A stretch of 64,000 bases of DNA, from assembly GCA_016702745.1 (NCBI GenBank), contig JADJDJ010000002.1, positions 620,001-684,000 on the forward strand. The letters are read 5' to 3'. The translations under genes were made by a program, and so were the position numbers. This DNA is from Chitinophagaceae bacterium. Lineage in GTDB: Bacteria; Bacteroidota; Bacteroidia; Chitinophagales; Chitinophagaceae. Positions 61,369 to 64,000 of the stretch are shown piece after piece. The notes below the pieces were generated by a model that searched no databases, was not told the origin of the DNA, and saw only the letters and a program-made list of their open reading frames with translations. Position 1 is the stretch's first letter; every line of letters begins with the position of its first letter.

Positions 61369-62247
61369 ATGGAAAATAATACATCCTTACAGCAGCAACT
61401 TCTGGAAGCCGGTGTTCATTTCGGTCACCTGAAGAAAAAGTGGAATCCCAAGATGCTCCCTTACATCTTTGCTGAGAAAAAAGGCATTCACATCATTGAC
61501 CTGAACAAGACCGTGGAATGCCTGCAGGAAACTGCAGCAGCCCTGAAGCAGATCGCCCGCAGCGGGAAAAAGATCCTGTTCGTGGGTACCAAGAAGCAGG
61601 CCAAGGATATCGTTAACGAAAGTGCCAAGCGGGTGAACATGCCCTTTGTTACTGAAAGGTGGCTGGGCGGAATGCTGACCAACTTCAACACCGTGCGGAA
61701 GAGTGTGAAGAAAATGCAGAGCATTGAGAAAATGCTGGGTGATGGTTCTTTCGACAGCATTACTAAAAAGGAAAGACTGACGCTGAGCCGCGACAAAGAC
61801 AAGATGGAAAAGGTACTCGGTGGTATTGCCCAGCTGGGTCGTATCCCTGCCGCCCTCTTCATCGTGGATATCGGGCATGAGCATATCGCACTGGCTGAAG
61901 CCAAGCGTTTGGGTATATCCACATTTGGTGTGGTGGATACCAACTGCGATCCCAATAAAGTGGACTTCGCAATTCCTGCCAATGATGATGCTACTAAATC
62001 TATCGCCATTATCGTGAATTATATCACTGCTGCCATCGCAGAAGGTCTGGCTGAAAGACAGGCTGCCAAAGATGAAGAAGTAGAAGATATGACTGATGAT
62101 GAAAAAGAAAGGAAAGCCGCTAAACTGCAGGCTGAAGCTGAAGCAGAAGGCGGACGTGGTGGCAGAGGCCGTGGTGCTGGTGGTAGCGGACAAAGACGTC
62201 GCAGCCCGGCCGGTGGAAGCCGCGGTCCTGGTGGAGCGAGGAGATAA
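61369..62247 (+). CDS. rpsB: Small-subunit ribosomal protein uS2 with Gly/Arg-rich tail
   Basis: The 292-residue protein is uS2, which joins the 30S subunit late and binds bS1. Conserved: LLEAGVHFGHLKKKWNPKM, ERWLGGMLTNFNTVRKSVKK, IVDIGHEHIALAEAKRLGIS and VDTNCDPNKVDFAIPANDDA. The body ends near residue 230. It is followed by an acidic stretch (DEEVEDMTDDEKERKAAKLQ) and a tail of GGRGGRGRGAGG and RRRSPAGG type up to the stop. The common E. coli form lacks this tail; it may be lineage-specific. It is intact, and tsf follows. Confidence 0.96.
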   Translation: MENNTSLQQQLLEAGVHFGHLKKKWNPKMLPYIFAEKKGIHIIDLNKTVECLQETAAALKQIARSGKKILFVGTKKQAKDIVNESAKRVNMPFVTERWLGGMLTNFNTVRKSVKKMQSIEKMLGDGSFDSITKKERLTLSRDKDKMEKVLGGIAQLGRIPAALFIVDIGHEHIALAEAKRLGISTFGVVDTNCDPNKVDFAIPANDDATKSIAIIVNYITAAIAEGLAERQAAKDEEVEDMTDDEKERKAAKLQAEAEAEGGRGGRGRGAGGSGQRRRSPAGGSRGPGGARR

Positions 62248-62408
62248 AGGCAGTCGTTAGTCATGAGTCTTTAGTCGTGAGTCATGAATGTCAGGTTGGA
62301 AGGGAACCGGGGGCTGAAGACCGGGTTCCTATAGAACAAATCCTTTTGAAAAGAGTCAGTTGAACAGGTTTTCTTCAGTATCTGTGAACTGACAGCAATA
62401 AATAATAT
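62248..62408 (+). promoter_or_regulatory. rpsB-tsf gap with short repeats and a hairpin
   Basis: The first 50 bases hold short direct repeats (GTTAGTCATGAGTC, TTAGTCGTGAGTCATGA). GTCAGTT (62355-62361) pairs with AACTGAC (62387-62393), with inner ACAG/CTGT, 15 bases before tsf. No gene is present. The hairpin could set tsf expression. Confidence 0.45.
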
Positions 62409-63245
62409 ATGAGCACAGTAACAATCAGTGCAGCTGATATTAATAAACTCCGCCAGGCAACTGGTGCAGGAATGATGGATTGCCGCAAGGCTTTAACCGA
62501 AACCAATGGTGATTTTGAAGCAGCGATCGACTGGTTACGTAAGCAAGGCCAGAAAGTGGCCGCCAAGCGTGGTGACCGCGAAGCAAAAGAAGGTGTGGTG
62601 ATTGCACAAACAACGGCCGACAATAAAACCGGTATCGTGGTATGTGTTAGTTGCGAGACTGACTTCGTTTCAAAAAATGCTGATTTCGTTGCCTTCGGTA
62701 AGAGCATTGCTGATGCAGCCATTGCTGCCAATGTATCTTCACTGGAAGAACTGATGAATGTAAAAATCGGTGACCTGACCATTGCCGGACTGGTAGATGA
62801 GAAACTGGCTACTATCGGTGAGAAAATCGGGGTGACTAAATTTGAAAGAATTGATTCAGCCTATGTGGCTTCCTATATTCACGGTGCTTACCGTATCGGT
62901 GTATTGGTAGGAATGGACAAAGAAGCAGCGGATGCCGGTAAAGATGTGGCGATGCAGATCGCAGCCTTGAATCCTGTTGCCGTTGATGCAGCTTCTGTAC
63001 CTGCTGAAGTGGTAGCCCGTGAAAAAGATATCATCATGGAAGTGATGAAGCAGGATCCAAAAATGGCCGGTAAGCCGGATGAAATGATTTCTAAAATTGC
63101 CGAAGGTAAAATGGGTGCATTCTTTAAAGAGCAAACCCTCACTGCCCAGGCATTTGTAAAAGATGGCAGCAAAACAGTGGAACAATACCTGAAAGAAAGC
63201 GGTGATGTAAAAGTAACTGCTTTTAAAAGGGTGGCACTGGGCTAA
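62409..63245 (+). CDS. tsf: Elongation factor Ts
   Basis: The 278-residue protein recharges EF-Tu with GTP. Family marks: INKLRQATGAGMMDCRKALT at the N-terminal UBA-like part, DWLRKQGQKVAAKRGDREA, VSCETDFVSKNADFV and VAMQIAALNPVAVDA. The length fits EF-Ts. It is co-transcribed with rpsB and ended by the terminator at 63265-63290. It is intact. Confidence 0.97.
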   Translation: MSTVTISAADINKLRQATGAGMMDCRKALTETNGDFEAAIDWLRKQGQKVAAKRGDREAKEGVVIAQTTADNKTGIVVCVSCETDFVSKNADFVAFGKSIADAAIAANVSSLEELMNVKIGDLTIAGLVDEKLATIGEKIGVTKFERIDSAYVASYIHGAYRIGVLVGMDKEAADAGKDVAMQIAALNPVAVDAASVPAEVVAREKDIIMEVMKQDPKMAGKPDEMISKIAEGKMGAFFKEQTLTAQAFVKDGSKTVEQYLKESGDVKVTAFKRVALG

Positions 63246-63264
63246 TCTTTTAAAACATAAATTG

Positions 63265-63290
63265 AAAAAGGGAGCTTGCTCCCTTTTTTT
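63265..63290 (+). terminator. Terminator of the rplM-rpsI-rpsB-tsf operon
   Basis: AAAAAGGGAG (63265-63274), loop CTTG, CTCCCTTTTT (63279-63288), with the T-run going on. Confidence 0.88.
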
Positions 63291-63324
63291 GTTTTTAGCC
63301 CTTGATGAGAATCGGCGCTCTATG

Positions 63325-63575
63325 CTGTTAATTTTTCCCACAAAGACCCCAAGCACACAAAGGGAGTTGATAATATTTCCCGCCAAGCCCGCTAAGAGCG
63401 CTCGAAGAGTCCTTTGGGCAAAAAAGTCTCTGCGATAGGCCCGGAAGAATCTTAGCGTTTCCTTGCGCCATTGCGTCTTTGCGGTTAAATCTCTCTCTGC
63501 GAAATCTCTATTTTCTCCTGTTCTCTGCGGTAAATCTCCCACAAAGACGCTCGAAGAGTCCTTTGGACAAAGGAC
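63325..63575. repeat. Second interspersed-repeat block
   Basis: The block holds the same words as 7731-8290 but mainly in reverse: CTTTGCGGTTAAATCTCTCTC, GTTCTCTGCGGTAAATCTCCC-type and CTTAGCGTTTCCTTGCGCC. GCTCGAAGAGTCCTTTGG occurs near 63398 and again near 63549. No gene is supported. Confidence 0.75.
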
Positions 63576-63642
63576 ACAAAGTATGTGATTGACAAGGTTC
63601 CGCTCATCGTTCGGATTGCTTCTTTTTTTTTACTTTTAATCC

Positions 63643-64000
63643 ATGATCAAATTAACCATTGGCATCGTTGTACTCCTGGCTGCCGGTATTATCTGGCTAA
63701 GGGCACAATGGGCCCGCTCGAAAAACAGCAATGCGGCCAATGAAATTATCAATGACCTGAAGTCTGGTAAATATGTGATAGAATCCTATGCGGAATCACT
63801 CGGAATCATGATCAGCTCAAAACCTTTTCCAGCTGCTTTCGATCCTGCATCCGCTAAAAGGAAATTGCAGGAACTGACCGGCAAAGAGGTACAGGAAAAA
63901 TTCAGCATCCGGTATGCGGATATGAATGAGGCCGGTAAAGGCATTGTAATTGCCGAAGCCAAATCAAAAGACATTATAGCCGGGTACGGAGGCAACAAAG
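63643..64000 (+). CDS. Unknown membrane-anchored protein (partial, runs off the right edge)
   Basis: ATG 63643 opens MIKLTIGIVVLLAAGIIWLR, one N-terminal hydrophobic segment, followed by a soluble alpha/beta-like part for 119 residues to the window end. There is no recognised motif. It lies 68 bp after the repeat block and no neighbour is visible, so no function is offered. Confidence 0.65.
   Translation, partial: MIKLTIGIVVLLAAGIIWLRAQWARSKNSNAANEIINDLKSGKYVIESYAESLGIMISSKPFPAAFDPASAKRKLQELTGKEVQEKFSIRYADMNEAGKGIVIAEAKSKDIIAGYGGNK

Noticed and set aside
61387..62193. Long open frame on the minus strand opposite rpsB
   Set aside because: It lies fully opposite a secure ribosomal gene and has no family features.

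Overview
The window looks like a Bacteroidota chromosome, most likely the Chitinophagaceae/Chitinophagales. It has two SusC/SusD outer-membrane glycan uptake pairs with lipoprotein partners, three proteins with C-terminal regions of the type IX secretion (T9SS) sorting kind, promoters of the TTTG-N20-TAnnTTTG form, and the ribosomal order rplM-rpsI-rpsB-tsf. This placement rests on gene content only.

Layout. 0-3.5 kb (minus): phenylacetate epoxidase genes paaE and paaA, a small secreted protein, a TetR regulator and the start of a lipoprotein gene. 3.6-9.6 kb: PfkB kinase, frameshifted lamin-tail/T9SS protein, asd with an apparent leader-peptide attenuator, a 0.6 kb interspersed-repeat block, a DUF2461 gene and an HNH-like gene. 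9.7-15.6 kb: ligA, a secreted GH13 amylase and a Nudix/NrtR-type regulator. 15.8-25.8 kb: a galactan-type locus (SusC, SusD, SusE-like, GH53, GH2-GH53 fusion). 25.8-38.5 kb: LacI regulator, second SusC/SusD pair and two 1108-residue VCBS/ASPIC-UnbV lipoproteins. 38.5-50.5 kb: a disaccharide locus made of two convergent operons (MFS, GH13, sugar porter, fructokinase, amylosucrase; and LacI, MFS, trehalase, VOC protein). Both operons begin next to the palindrome CAAACGTTTG. 50.6-58.3 kb (minus): outer-membrane protein, haloperoxidase-like lipoprotein, small membrane protein, GH65 enzyme and a seven-module Cys-rich PKD protein. 58.4-64 kb: HD protein, MBL-fold hydrolase, the rplM-rpsI-rpsB-tsf operon, a second repeat block and the start of an unknown gene.

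How the genes fit together. The SusC/SusD systems and secreted GH13, GH53 and GH2 enzymes would bind, cut and import plant-type glycans (beta-1,4-galactan, starch-like glucans). The disaccharide locus would take up and split sucrose, trehalose or related glucosides. Fructokinase would capture the fructose released by amylosucrase.

Sequence quality. About 18 single-base indels, mostly in homopolymers, split genes between 4.8 and 50.1 kb. At least four larger segments seem to be missing (in SusC-1, twice at the first MFS gene, and in the sugar porter). I read this mainly as assembly error and annotate whole genes across the breaks. Genes lacking a segment are typed as pseudogene.

The most interesting signal is the asd leader (6376-6680). 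It holds a promoter, a 14-codon Thr/Lys-rich ORF, an 11-bp antiterminator strand starting at the base after the stop codon, and an intrinsic terminator that competes for the same bases.
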